A stretch of 21,498 bases of DNA from Flavobacteriaceae bacterium UBA6268 (GTDB taxonomy: Bacteria; Bacteroidota; Bacteroidia; Flavobacteriales; Flavobacteriaceae). Location of the stretch: the NCBI GenBank assembly GCA_002440705.1, contig DJVA01000101.1, positions 1-21,498 on the forward strand, in the 5' to 3' direction. Both the position numbers and the translations under genes were made by a program. Under the pieces are notes generated by a model. That model saw only the letters and a list, made by a program, of their open reading frames with translations, had not been told where the DNA came from and searched no databases. Shown in pieces: positions 14,587 to 21,498 of this stretch. Position 1 is the stretch's first letter. The number at the start of each line of letters is the position of its first letter.

Positions 14587-14623
14587 AAAAAAAAAGTCTC
14601 TACCTATGGGGTTGAGACTTTTT
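14587..14623 (-). terminator. Terminator of the DUF2795 gene
   Basis: AAAAAGTCTC (14591-14600) and GAGACTTTTT (14614-14623) form a 10-bp stem with a 13-nt loop. On the minus strand the stem is followed by a T-run (complement of 14587-14595), so it ends the transcript of the gene at 14642-14863. T residues also follow on the plus strand. Confidence 0.8.
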
Positions 14624-14641
14624 CTATCGTTAATTGATTTA

Positions 14642-14863
14642 TTAATATTCGTCTTCGTTCCACAGATAGTCTTCATCCGTGGGGTAATCCTGCCATATTT
14701 CCTCGATGGAATCGTACGAGTCGCCTTCATCCTCAATGGCCTGAAGGTTTTCCACTACTTCAAGCGGAGCACCAGTACGGATGGCGTAATCGATCAACTC
14801 GTCTTTGGTGGCAGGCCAGGGGGCATCACTTAAATACGATGCCAATTCTAAAGTCCAGTACAT
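14642..14863 (-). CDS. DUF2795 domain protein, 73 aa
   Basis: A 73-residue acidic protein matching the very conserved DUF2795 proteins of Bacteroidota: MYWTLELASYLSDAPWPATK at the start, ELIDYAIRTGAP in the middle and a tail rich in Glu, Asp and Tyr ending WNEDEY. No signal peptide or membrane helix, so cytosolic. Function is not known. It has its own consensus promoter (14890-14919) and its own terminator, so it is a single-gene unit, probably strongly expressed. Confidence 0.93.
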   Translation of the reverse strand: MYWTLELASYLSDAPWPATKDELIDYAIRTGAPLEVVENLQAIEDEGDSYDSIEEIWQDYPTDEDYLWNEDEY

Positions 14864-14889
14864 AACAGAATTAGGGTTTTAATTTTTTG

Positions 14890-14919
14890 CAAAAATAAAT
14901 TTTTAACAGAAAAAGTCAA
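14890..14919 (-). promoter_or_regulatory. Consensus Bacteroidota promoter, TTG-N19-TAnnTTTG
   Basis: On the minus strand TTG (complement of 14917-14919) and TATTTTTG (complement of 14890-14897) are 19 nt apart, the ideal spacing for the primary sigma factor of Bacteroidota. The region around is A/T-rich. The implied start is about 14884, with a leader of about 20 nt before the ATG at 14863. Confidence 0.8.
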
Positions 14920-15009
14920 GAAAAATTAAAGTTAATTCCTAATTATTTTAAAGAACGTTTTTAAGATGCTGTTAAACAGAAACTTAAATTGAAAATAATC
15001 GTAGAAAAA

Positions 15010-15579
15010 TCACTTTTTTGGAATCCACTTGATCTCTTCCACGTGCAAGTCATGGGACAATTTCCGTGCCAGTACAAAGAGGTAGTCAGAAAGTCGGTTA
15101 AGGTAGGCCAAAATATGGGGGTCAACCGGTTCACTTTCATCCAAATACGTGGTCATACGCTCTGCCCGCCGGCAAATGGTACGGGCCACGTGACAATATG
15201 ACACGGTAGGATGTCCCCCAGGGAGGATGAAGTGGGTCATTGGGCGCAGCACCTCGTTCATGGCATCGATTTCCGATTCCAGTAAAGTAATGTCGTCCTC
15301 CACAATTTTAGGAATGTCGAGCCGTTCCTTGCCGCTCTTCAAGGTGGCTTTTTGAGGGTCGGTGGCCAACATGGCACCTAAAGTAAAGAGGCGTTCCTGT
15401 ATTTCCAGAAGGAGGTCTTTGTAGTGCGCTCCCATATCCTGATCGCGCAGCAGACCTAAAAAGGCATTCAACTCGTCCACAGTGCCATAGCTTTCGATAC
15501 GGATGTGGTGTTTGGGGACACGGGTGCCCCCAAAAAGGGCCGTAGTGCCTTGGTCGCCGGTTTTGGTGTAGATTTTCAT
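15010..15579 (-). CDS. PduO-type cob(I)alamin adenosyltransferase
   Basis: A 189-residue ATP:cob(I)alamin adenosyltransferase of the PduO/MMAB family. It moves the adenosyl group of ATP onto cob(I)alamin to make coenzyme B12 in the cytosol. The ATP-binding N-terminus YTKTGDQGTT (4-13), ESYGTVDELNA (29-39), FILPGG (117-122), CRRAER (136-141) and NRLSDYLFVLAR (161-172) are all present, so it looks fully functional. Its product is the cofactor of methylmalonyl-CoA mutase, whose chaperone MeaB is encoded 8 kb away. The ATG overlaps the stop of the small gene upstream (ATGA), so it is probably translated as the last gene of an operon. Confidence 0.95.
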   Translation of the reverse strand: MKIYTKTGDQGTTALFGGTRVPKHHIRIESYGTVDELNAFLGLLRDQDMGAHYKDLLLEIQERLFTLGAMLATDPQKATLKSGKERLDIPKIVEDDITLLESEIDAMNEVLRPMTHFILPGGHPTVSYCHVARTICRRAERMTTYLDESEPVDPHILAYLNRLSDYLFVLARKLSHDLHVEEIKWIPKK

Positions 15580-15722
15580 GAGGATTTATTGTTTTTCTTC
15601 CGGTCGTAATAGGATTTGCGGAAATTCTTTTGGTTGCGCTTCCTGCGGCTTCTGTGGACGCGGTAGTTGTTCCAAATCACCACGATTAGCAGGAGAATGG
15701 CAATACCTAACCATTGGTACAT
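15576..15722 (-). CDS. 48-aa single-pass membrane protein
   Basis: A 48-residue reading frame that starts MYQWLGIAILLLIVVIWNNY, one membrane helix at about 4-17, followed by a very basic tail (about 19 Arg, Lys and His-type residues among the last 30, including RSRRKR). The stop overlaps the start of the adenosyltransferase gene in an ATGA, and 7 nt separate it from the methyltransferase gene upstream. Codon pattern, tight packing and the plausible N-in, basic C-terminal layout make it likely to be real. Function is unknown; it may be a small anchor or regulator. Confidence 0.65.
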   Translation of the reverse strand: MYQWLGIAILLLIVVIWNNYRVHRSRRKRNQKNFRKSYYDRKKNNKSS

Positions 15723-15729
15723 AAAACGC

Positions 15730-16536
15730 TTATTTTTTCTGCAGCAACAGGTTTAACTGCATACAAGTTAGCAAATGTTTTGAGGAAGTGGCCGAGCGCT
15801 CCCAATCTTTTTGATGTGCATTGCGTCCCCATCGTTGCTTTTTTTCTTTTGAAATGGGTAACAACTGCACTAAAAAGTACCATTTGGCAGTACCCAACAC
15901 TGCTCTACGTTCCTTTATTGTAAAGGCGCGTTCCAATTTTCGAAGTGTTTTCCTTCCAAAGGGAAATTCCCAGGCAGCATCACTTTGAAAAGGCCGGTAG
16001 AGTGTCCTTAGTACCCAAACCGGAAGGCTGGTTTTAAGAGGATCGTAACTAATAATGATTCCTCCCGCAGTTAATTTTTCTTCCAAGCGTTCAATTAATG
16101 CATCTACATTCTTAAAATGATGGAGCACTCCGTAAGCGTAGATGATATCAAAATCATTTTCCTGAAAGGAATCCGAGAAAAAATCAACGGCATGGGCTTT
16201 GGCAGTTGGAATGTGTTGGATCTTTTTCTTCAAAATGCCAATTCCTTTGTCACTAAGGTCAATTCCCACATAGGCTTTAGCATGCTGCGCAAGGTAAAGC
16301 GAAAGGGCATTCCCTGCATAACATCCCAGATCCAAAACTCTTTTATCCTCCAAAGGACCCAACCATTGCTTGTGGAGGGCATAACTTTGTTCCAAAATAC
16401 CCAACTCTTTCCGAATATCCTTCAACCCTTTTTCGCGAATAAAGGACCAGATACGGGTGGGTAAATTCTTTTTTTTGTGATTGTAAAAGGCTTTTTGGGC
16501 CTTATTTTTTTCAATGGTCTGTTCAACACGCTCCAT
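15730..16536 (-). CDS. Class I SAM-dependent methyltransferase
   Basis: A 268-residue protein with a Rossmann-like methyltransferase core: motif I VLDLGCYAGN (67-76), the acidic end of strand 2 in GIDLS (91-95) and motif IV-like FDIIYAYGVLHHF (about 133-145). The C-terminal third is basic and not diagnostic. Substrate is unknown; the layout is like that of small-molecule or quinone/lipid methyltransferases. It is followed after 7 nt by the small membrane protein and lies 43 nt downstream of the ABC ATPase gene, so it belongs to the same directional run. Confidence 0.85.
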   Translation of the reverse strand: MERVEQTIEKNKAQKAFYNHKKKNLPTRIWSFIREKGLKDIRKELGILEQSYALHKQWLGPLEDKRVLDLGCYAGNALSLYLAQHAKAYVGIDLSDKGIGILKKKIQHIPTAKAHAVDFFSDSFQENDFDIIYAYGVLHHFKNVDALIERLEEKLTAGGIIISYDPLKTSLPVWVLRTLYRPFQSDAAWEFPFGRKTLRKLERAFTIKERRAVLGTAKWYFLVQLLPISKEKKQRWGRNAHQKDWERSATSSKHLLTCMQLNLLLQKK

Positions 16537-16579
16537 GTGGTAAATGTACTAAAACGAATGAAAATGGGAGCGATCTGGA

Positions 16580-17266
16580 TTATTTCGTTCGTAGGTCACT
16601 TTCTACCATCCCATCCCTAAGGCGGATTACGCGATGAGCGCGTGCAGCGATGTCTTCTTCATGAGTTACGACGATTACGGTGTTGCCCGCTTGGTGGATT
16701 TCGTCGAAGAGTTGCATGATTTCCACAGAGGTTTTGGAATCCAAGTTCCCAGTGGGCTCATCGGCCAAAATAATGGAAGGCTTGTTTACCAGGGCCCGCC
16801 CCACAGCCACCCTTTGTCGTTGCCCCCCCGACAATTGGTTGGGTTTGTGATCCATGCGGTCTGCTAGGCCCACATCGGTCAGGACTTCCTTGGCACGGGC
16901 CTCACGGTCGGCCTTGCTGGCTCCTGCATAGACCATGGGAAGGGCTACATTGTCTAAAGCGGTGGTTCTGGGCAATAAATTGAAGGTTTGAAACACAAAC
17001 CCGATTTCCTTGTTCCGAATGTCGGCCAATTCATCGTCCGTCATGCTGCTCACGTCGATACCGTTCAGTTCGTAGGTACCGTCCGTTGGCGTATCCAAAC
17101 AGCCCAGGATGTTCATGAGGGTCGATTTCCCGGAGCCAGAGGGGCCCATAAGCGCCACATATTCCCCTTTGTCAATGTCTAAATCGATGCCTTTTAATAC
17201 TTTAACCAGTTCCTGACCCAGCGGAAAATCCCTACGGATATTTCGGATTTTAATAACAGATCCCAT
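16580..17266 (-). CDS. ABC transporter ATP-binding protein, LolD/MacB type
   Basis: A 228-residue ATPase subunit with Walker A GPSGSGKST (41-49), the Q-loop FVFQTFNLLPR, signature LSGGQRQRV (145-153), Walker B IILADEPTGNLD (165-176) and the switch His in VVTHEED. The sequence around them (DNVALPMVYAG, PTGNLDSKTS) is that of the LolD/MacB/FtsE-like group, which drives lipoprotein release or other mechanotransmission in the envelope rather than solute uptake. No FtsX-like permease gene is adjacent, so the partner is encoded elsewhere. Confidence 0.92.
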   Translation of the reverse strand: MGSVIKIRNIRRDFPLGQELVKVLKGIDLDIDKGEYVALMGPSGSGKSTLMNILGCLDTPTDGTYELNGIDVSSMTDDELADIRNKEIGFVFQTFNLLPRTTALDNVALPMVYAGASKADREARAKEVLTDVGLADRMDHKPNQLSGGQRQRVAVGRALVNKPSIILADEPTGNLDSKTSVEIMQLFDEIHQAGNTVIVVTHEEDIAARAHRVIRLRDGMVESDLRTK

Positions 17267-17330
17267 AGATTTTTAAATCAAGCTGCAAGATACCTAATTC
17301 TTTGCATATGTCGCGACCATTCCATTTGCG

Positions 17331-18104
17331 TTACACCCGAATGGTAAAGTGTTCCTTTTGCTGTTCCCTGCGGAACCACACCAACCCCCATTGATAGGTG
17401 TCCATGCTAGCGGTAACTCTTGGATCGTTTACAATCTGTTGCCATGCTTGGGTCATTTCCAGACTCCAATAGATGTCGTCCAAAATTAGTACACTGTTAT
17501 TGCCCAAAAAGGGTTGCAGAGCTTCAAAGTAATCCAAGGTTTTTGCACCATCATGATGGCCATCTAGGTATACCAAATCGAAGGTTTTGACGGTATTGCT
17601 TTTGAAAAATGCTTCAAAAGCCATGACCTGTAGTTGGATGTTTTTAGTTGTGTATGACTCCCAATGTTTTTGTGCAGCAAAGGCAGTTTGAGGACATCCT
17701 TCAATGGTGTAAACCATTCCTTTGGGATAACCCAATGCCATGGCCAAGGTACCCATCCCTAAGGAAGTGCCCAATTCCAAACTGTTTTTGGGTTGAAAGT
17801 ACTGTGCCAGTTTGAAAAGCAACTTTTGGCGTTTAACCGTAACCCCAGCATGTTGGGCTATTTGGGCAATTTTGCGCTGTGGCAATTTAAAAACGCGTGA
17901 CCCTTTTCCAAAATCGGTTACGGTGATTTTGGATGTATCTTTAAGTAAGGCCTTTCGATGATTTTTTAAAATTTGGTATTCGGGATAGTTCTGTTTGTCG
18001 TAGAGACATTGAGTAACCACATCATACACAAATGGGGAGTGTACTCCGTGATGGTTGGTAGCCTTTCTTATAAATCCAATATACGATTGTGCCTGGTAAA
18101 ACAT
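17331..18104 (-). CDS. O-methyltransferase-like SAM-binding protein
   Basis: A 257-residue class I methyltransferase-fold protein. The SAM-binding loop is LELGTSLGMGTLAMALG (109-125), followed by TIEGCP with the ribose-binding Glu135, YLDGHH (179-184) and LILDDIYWS (206-214); this DG-H/DD pattern resembles the cation-dependent O-methyltransferase group. The N-terminal 100 residues (IGFIRKATNHHGVHSPFV) form a conserved extension I have seen in flavobacterial homologues without assigned role. The ATG directly follows the ABC-F stop codon, so the two are co-transcribed. Confidence 0.8.
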   Translation of the reverse strand: MFYQAQSYIGFIRKATNHHGVHSPFVYDVVTQCLYDKQNYPEYQILKNHRKALLKDTSKITVTDFGKGSRVFKLPQRKIAQIAQHAGVTVKRQKLLFKLAQYFQPKNSLELGTSLGMGTLAMALGYPKGMVYTIEGCPQTAFAAQKHWESYTTKNIQLQVMAFEAFFKSNTVKTFDLVYLDGHHDGAKTLDYFEALQPFLGNNSVLILDDIYWSLEMTQAWQQIVNDPRVTASMDTYQWGLVWFRREQQKEHFTIRV

Positions 18105-19970
18105 TTAAGATTCCATTTTTGCAGCCAGTTCAAACCAACGCTCGGTCTTGGCATCGAGGGCATCCATCAATAGCTGCAATCTTTTGGATTGCCTGTCTAT
18201 TTCCGCTCCATCCCAGTCTTCGGTAGCAAATTGATTTTGAAGGACTTCTTTATCGGCCTCCAAATTGGCAATTTCCTTTTCGAGTTTTTGGTACTCTTTC
18301 TGTTCCAAATAACTCAACTTGGCCTTATCACTTTCCTTTTTCCACTTATTTTTGGGTTTGTTGGTATCGGAAAGGCCTTTTTCTTTGGTAGTACTGTCTT
18401 CATACACTCGGTAATCGGTATAGTTTCCTGGAAAATCTTCAATAACCCCTTCGCCCTTAAATACCAAGAGATGGTCCACAATCTTATCCATGAAATACCG
18501 GTCGTGCGATACGACCATCAAACATCCCGGAAAATCCAAAAGGAAGTTTTCAAGCACGTTGAGGGTTACAATGTCGAGGTCGTTGGTAGGTTCGTCCAGG
18601 ATCAGGAAGTTGGGGTTTTGGATCAATACCGTACACAGGTACAGTCTTTTTTTCTCACCACCACTCAACTTTTCCACATAATCGTATTGCTTTTTGCGAT
18701 CGAAAAGGAACCGCTCCAACAATTGCCCTGCAGAAATTTGCCGCCCCTTTTTCAGGGGGATGTAATCCCCAAATTCCCGAATTACCTCAATTACTTTTTG
18801 GCCCTCTTTGATTGCCATACCATTTTGGGTATAATAGCCAAAGCGCACGGTTTCTCCAATCACCACTTTGCCGGTATCGGGGGTAAGACTTCCCGTAATG
18901 ATGTTAAGAAAGGTCGATTTTCCGGTGCCGTTTTTACCGATGATGCCCATGCGTTCCCCCCTTAGAAAATTATAGGAATACTTCTCGAACAATGCGGTCG
19001 ATTCAAAGCTTTTAGAAATGTTATGGAGCTCTACCACCTTGGTGCCCAAGCGTTCCATGTTCAGCTCCAGTTGTATTTCATGGTCCTTGCGGCGTTGATG
19101 TGCCCGGGCCTTTATTTCGTGGAAATCGTCGATGCGGCTTTTGCTTTTGGTGGTCCGGGCCTTGGGTTGCCGGCGCATCCATTCCAACTCCTTTTTGAAC
19201 AACTGTTTGGCTTTGCCGGTTTCGCTCTCAAAAGTTGAAATACGCGCCTCCCTTTTTTCCAAATAATACCCATAATTACCCTTGTACGAATACAATTGTC
19301 CTTCATCCAGCTCCACGATTTCGTTGCACACCCGTTCCAAAAAATAACGATCGTGGGTTACCATGAAAAGGGTAAGCTGTTCTTTGGCAAAGAATCCTTC
19401 CAACCATTCAATCATGTCGAGGTCCAGATGGTTGGTAGGCTCGTCCATGATTAGTAAATCAGGTTGCGAAAGTAAGGCATTGGCCAGCGCCAGTCGCTTT
19501 TTTTGGCCCCCGCTAAGGGTTTGTACTTTTTGGTGCAGGTCTTCCAATTTGAATTTAAATAGCAACTGCTTGTAAAACGTCTCAAAATTCCAGGCTTGGT
19601 GTGCATCCATGGCATCAAAAGCCTTTTGGTAGGCTTCAGTGTCGTTGGGGTTTTCCAGTGCCTTCTCATACTGCTCAATGACTTTCAGGATGGGTTTTTC
19701 GGAAGCGAAGATGGTTTCTTCGATGGTAAGCTTGGGATTCAACTCGGGTTCTTGGGCAATAAAAGCCACCGAAAGGTCCTTGCGAAATACGATGCGTCCT
19801 GTGTCTGGCGTATCTTTTCCAGAAAGCAAATTCAATAGGGTGGTCTTTCCCGTGCCATTTTTGGCCACAAAACCAATCTTTTGCCCTTCATTGATGCCAA
19901 AGGAAATCCCTTGAAACAAGAGGCGTTCGCCATACGATTTGGAGATGTCTTCGACCGAAAGGTAATTCAT
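18105..19970 (-). CDS. ABC-F family ATPase, Uup-like
   Basis: A 621-residue soluble protein with two ABC cassettes in tandem and no membrane helices, the mark of the ABC-F family that acts on ribosomes. First cassette: Walker A KNGTGKTT (37-44), LSGGQKKRLALANALL and MDEPTNHLD. Second: KNGTGKST, LSGGEKKRLYLC and LDEPTNDLD. A linker rich in Arg/Lys and a C-terminal coiled coil (YLEQKEYQKLEKEIANLEA onwards) match the Uup type, which has been linked to DNA or ribosome function. The start MNYLSVEDIS (19970) is chosen because all homology begins there; the frame runs on to 20042 but crosses the promoter region. It heads the run that continues to the adenosyltransferase. Confidence 0.93.
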   Translation of the reverse strand: MNYLSVEDISKSYGERLLFQGISFGINEGQKIGFVAKNGTGKTTLLNLLSGKDTPDTGRIVFRKDLSVAFIAQEPELNPKLTIEETIFASEKPILKVIEQYEKALENPNDTEAYQKAFDAMDAHQAWNFETFYKQLLFKFKLEDLHQKVQTLSGGQKKRLALANALLSQPDLLIMDEPTNHLDLDMIEWLEGFFAKEQLTLFMVTHDRYFLERVCNEIVELDEGQLYSYKGNYGYYLEKREARISTFESETGKAKQLFKKELEWMRRQPKARTTKSKSRIDDFHEIKARAHQRRKDHEIQLELNMERLGTKVVELHNISKSFESTALFEKYSYNFLRGERMGIIGKNGTGKSTFLNIITGSLTPDTGKVVIGETVRFGYYTQNGMAIKEGQKVIEVIREFGDYIPLKKGRQISAGQLLERFLFDRKKQYDYVEKLSGGEKKRLYLCTVLIQNPNFLILDEPTNDLDIVTLNVLENFLLDFPGCLMVVSHDRYFMDKIVDHLLVFKGEGVIEDFPGNYTDYRVYEDSTTKEKGLSDTNKPKNKWKKESDKAKLSYLEQKEYQKLEKEIANLEADKEVLQNQFATEDWDGAEIDRQSKRLQLLMDALDAKTERWFELAAKMES

Positions 19971-19985
19971 AAAAACCCTTTGCTG

Positions 19986-20017
19986 CAAAATAAGCGGTTT
20001 TTGGGGAGTTCCCACAA
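19986..20017 (-). promoter_or_regulatory. Candidate promoter for the ABC-F gene
   Basis: On the minus strand TTATTTTG (complement of 19986-19993) matches TAnnTTTG in 7 of 8 positions and TTG (complement of 20015-20017) lies 21 nt upstream, two more than ideal. If used, the transcript starts near 19980, which excludes the upstream start at 20042. Confidence 0.35.
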
Positions 20018-20046
20018 AATATGTTTTATTATTAGGAAGCATCCAC

Positions 20047-20054
20047 TATATTTG
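20047..20054 (+). promoter_or_regulatory. -7 box TATATTTG for the polysaccharide locus
   Basis: TATATTTG is a perfect TAnnTTTG; the -33 position has TTT instead of TTG at 19 nt. The implied start is about 20060, with a leader of about 16 nt before the ATG at 20076. This supports the short form of the export protein and makes it the first gene of its operon. Confidence 0.5.
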
Positions 20055-20075
20055 TCGCTAACAACCCAGCCCGCT

Positions 20076-20876
20076 ATGAAATTTATGCGACTCTTATACA
20101 TGGGCCTGATTGCCATCTCTTTGGCCTCTTGTGTTTCGCAGAAACGCTTGACCTACCTTCAGGAAGACCTTAGAAAATACCCTGAAGACAGCTTGGTTAC
20201 TATCCGTAAGGTGCAGGACCCCTACCGTTTGCAAGTGAACGACCTTTTGAGTATCCGGGTGAAGGCCTTGGATGATGACTTAGTAAATATCTTCAATCCA
20301 GTGAGTGAAACCAATCCCAACGCCACTGGGGAACAACGTTTGTATTATGACGGTTTTAAAGTGGATACGCACGGTACTATCAGGATTCCAACTTTGGGTG
20401 AAGTGCCGGTGCTGGGATACACCTTGGAAGAAGTGCGTAAAGACATTGAAGCACGTTTGCTGAAAGATTACTTTAAGGAAGAAGCCAATATTTTTGTTAC
20501 GGTAAAGCTGGCAGGGATCCGTTACACCATCAATGGGGAGATTAATAGACCAGGATCCAATATCATTTATCGAGACCAAGCTACGATTATGGAGGCTATT
20601 GGGAACAGTGGAGAAATTCCAATTACAGGCGATAAGACTGATGTGGTCATCATCCGGCAATACCCAATGGGCCAGAAAGTACACCACATCGATCTAACCA
20701 CCATCGATGCGATGAACTCGCCCTACTATTACATACAACCCAACGATTTGATTTTAATCAATCCATTGCCACAAAAATCATTGGGTACAGGAACGACGGG
20801 ATTGCAATCTTTTACCACGGTTTTAAGCATAGTGTCAGCGCTAGCAACAATTTCACTACTAATTACGAGATTATAA
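20076..20876 (+). CDS. Wza-like polysaccharide export lipoprotein
   Basis: A 266-residue outer-membrane polysaccharide export protein of the Wza/GumB family, which forms the exit channel for capsule or exopolysaccharide. It has a lipoprotein signal with lipobox LASC (Cys19), a Poly_export domain at about 48-142 (YRLQVNDLLSIRV, DTHGTIRIPTLGEV, GYTLEEVRKDIEARL) and one SLBB domain at about 147-200 (YTINGEINRPG, ITGDKTDVVIIRQ). The C-terminus has a hydrophobic helix (about 243-263) that would take the place of the Wza membrane helix. It is shorter than E. coli Wza (one SLBB rather than several), as is usual in Bacteroidota. The start at 20076 gives a clean signal peptide; the frame open from 19881 overlaps the ABC-F gene and is rejected. 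Confidence 0.92.
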   Translation: MKFMRLLYMGLIAISLASCVSQKRLTYLQEDLRKYPEDSLVTIRKVQDPYRLQVNDLLSIRVKALDDDLVNIFNPVSETNPNATGEQRLYYDGFKVDTHGTIRIPTLGEVPVLGYTLEEVRKDIEARLLKDYFKEEANIFVTVKLAGIRYTINGEINRPGSNIIYRDQATIMEAIGNSGEIPITGDKTDVVIIRQYPMGQKVHHIDLTTIDAMNSPYYYIQPNDLILINPLPQKSLGTGTTGLQSFTTVLSIVSALATISLLITRL

Positions 20877-21498
20877 ATGAGCGAGGAATTTGATTTAAGT
20901 GAGGTACATTCCAATTTTGATTTAAAAGGGTTTCTTTTTAAATTAATTAGTTATTGGCCTTGGTTTTTGATTTCCTTGGCTATAGGGTTTAGTATCGCTT
21001 ACTACGTCAATGTGCGAAAGTTGCCTATTTATCAAATCCAAAATTTGATTTCGATTAAGGACGATCAAAACCCCTTTTTTACTTCCAATACAAGTTTAAC
21101 ATTTAACTGGGGAGGGACCACCGATAAGGTAAATACCTCCATCATTACCTTAAGGTCGCGGTCGCACAACGAAAAAATAGTGAATCGCCTCCAGTTTTAT
21201 ATAGATTTGAAGAAAAACGGTGAATACCAGCAAGTGGATGCTTATGGTAAAACTCCTTTTCACATTCAGGTAGATACTACCCATCCTCAACTATTAAATA
21301 CCCAGTTTAAGCTGGAGTTCTTGGACTCGGTTCATTTTCGTATTTCTGCGGTATTTGAAAACAGTCAAAACAAACGGTTTCAATATTTCAATTCCTCAAA
21401 AGAGAAAGTCATCCAGTATATTGAAGCACAGGAATTTTCTGAAGAGTCTCAGTTAGGGGAGGCCATAGCTACTCCGTTTTTAAACATCATCCTATATC
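20877..21498 (+). CDS. Wzc/Wzz-like capsule chain-length protein, partial
   Basis: An open frame that starts with ATG directly after the stop of the export gene and runs off the right edge without a stop; 207 codons are visible. It begins with a soluble stretch of about 23 residues (MSEEFDLSEVHSNFDLKGFL), then a membrane helix at about 24-44 and a periplasmic domain with the Wzz-type pattern (YQIQNLISIKDDQNP, then NTSIITLRSRS and KIVNRL). This is the N-terminus of a polysaccharide co-polymerase; Bacteroidota proteins of this kind usually end in a BY-kinase domain, which would lie outside the window. Confidence 0.85.
   Translation, partial: MSEEFDLSEVHSNFDLKGFLFKLISYWPWFLISLAIGFSIAYYVNVRKLPIYQIQNLISIKDDQNPFFTSNTSLTFNWGGTTDKVNTSIITLRSRSHNEKIVNRLQFYIDLKKNGEYQQVDAYGKTPFHIQVDTTHPQLLNTQFKLEFLDSVHFRISAVFENSQNKRFQYFNSSKEKVIQYIEAQEFSEESQLGEAIATPFLNIILY

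Noticed and set aside
19971..20042. 24-codon N-terminal extension of the ABC-F protein to an ATG at 20042
   Set aside because: The conserved protein starts MNYLSVEDIS at 19970; the extension crosses candidate promoters and is not ABC-F-like.
19881..20075. Long N-terminal extension of the Wza-like protein
   Set aside because: It would overlap the ABC-F gene on the other strand, hide the lipoprotein signal and include the promoter region.
1..21498. Mobile element, prophage or defence island
   Set aside because: No transposase, integrase, phage structural gene, restriction or toxin-antitoxin pair was recognised; the genes have core or lineage-conserved character.

Overview
The window looks like a chromosomal segment of a marine-type member of the Bacteroidota, most likely family Flavobacteriaceae. 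The signs are house-keeping genes of flavobacterial form (a 1118-residue SecA without a C-terminal cysteine zinc motif, a DUF2795 protein ending in WNEDEY, a DUF6249-like membrane protein), promoters of the Bacteroidota type (TTG-N19-TAnnTTTG, best example at 14890-14919) and the near absence of Shine-Dalgarno sequences. There are no tRNA or rRNA genes, no transposase, no integrase, no phage genes and no CRISPR array. I see core or lineage-conserved genes rather than a genomic island.

Layout. 1-469 is non-coding: a 12-bp inverted repeat and two arrays of short 11-bp direct repeats. 470-1268 (+) holds a small acidic protein overlapping a PAP2-family lipid phosphatase. 1265-4663 (-) is an operon-like group: a DPM1/ArnC-like polyprenyl-phosphate glycosyltransferase, a two-repeat LAB_N membrane protein, an ArnT-like GT39 transferase and a small membrane protein. 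Together the first three look like an envelope-glycan decoration pathway in which the LAB_N protein occupies the flippase slot. 4761-6777 has an NAD-dependent sugar-nucleotide epimerase (+) converging on the GTPase gene meaB (-).

6877-11082 is a regulatory block: two ECF sigma factor genes, each followed by a membrane anti-sigma candidate that overlaps it by exactly 17 nt. The first operon continues into a secreted DUF4097-like protein that carries tandem MEAWGEEFG helical repeats. The second sigma gene is divergent from a DUF6249-like membrane gene, and both directions carry the same ECF-type promoter element, TGTAAC-N17-CGTC. A related element, TGCAAC-N16-CGTC, lies before the first sigma gene.

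11115-14863 (-) has secA and a DUF2795 gene. 15010-19970 (-) is a tightly packed run: ABC-F ATPase, O-methyltransferase-like protein, LolD/MacB-type ABC ATPase, methyltransferase, a 48-residue membrane protein and a PduO-type cobalamin adenosyltransferase. From 20076 to the right edge (+) a capsule/exopolysaccharide locus begins with a Wza-like lipoprotein and the start of a Wzc/Wzz-like protein cut by the window edge.

The strongest leads are the SWEET-like 3+1+3 architecture of the LAB_N protein inside the ArnC/ArnT-like cassette, and the mirrored ECF promoters that tie the DUF6249-like gene to the neighbouring sigma factor. Function calls rest on motif reading and family knowledge; no database search was run.
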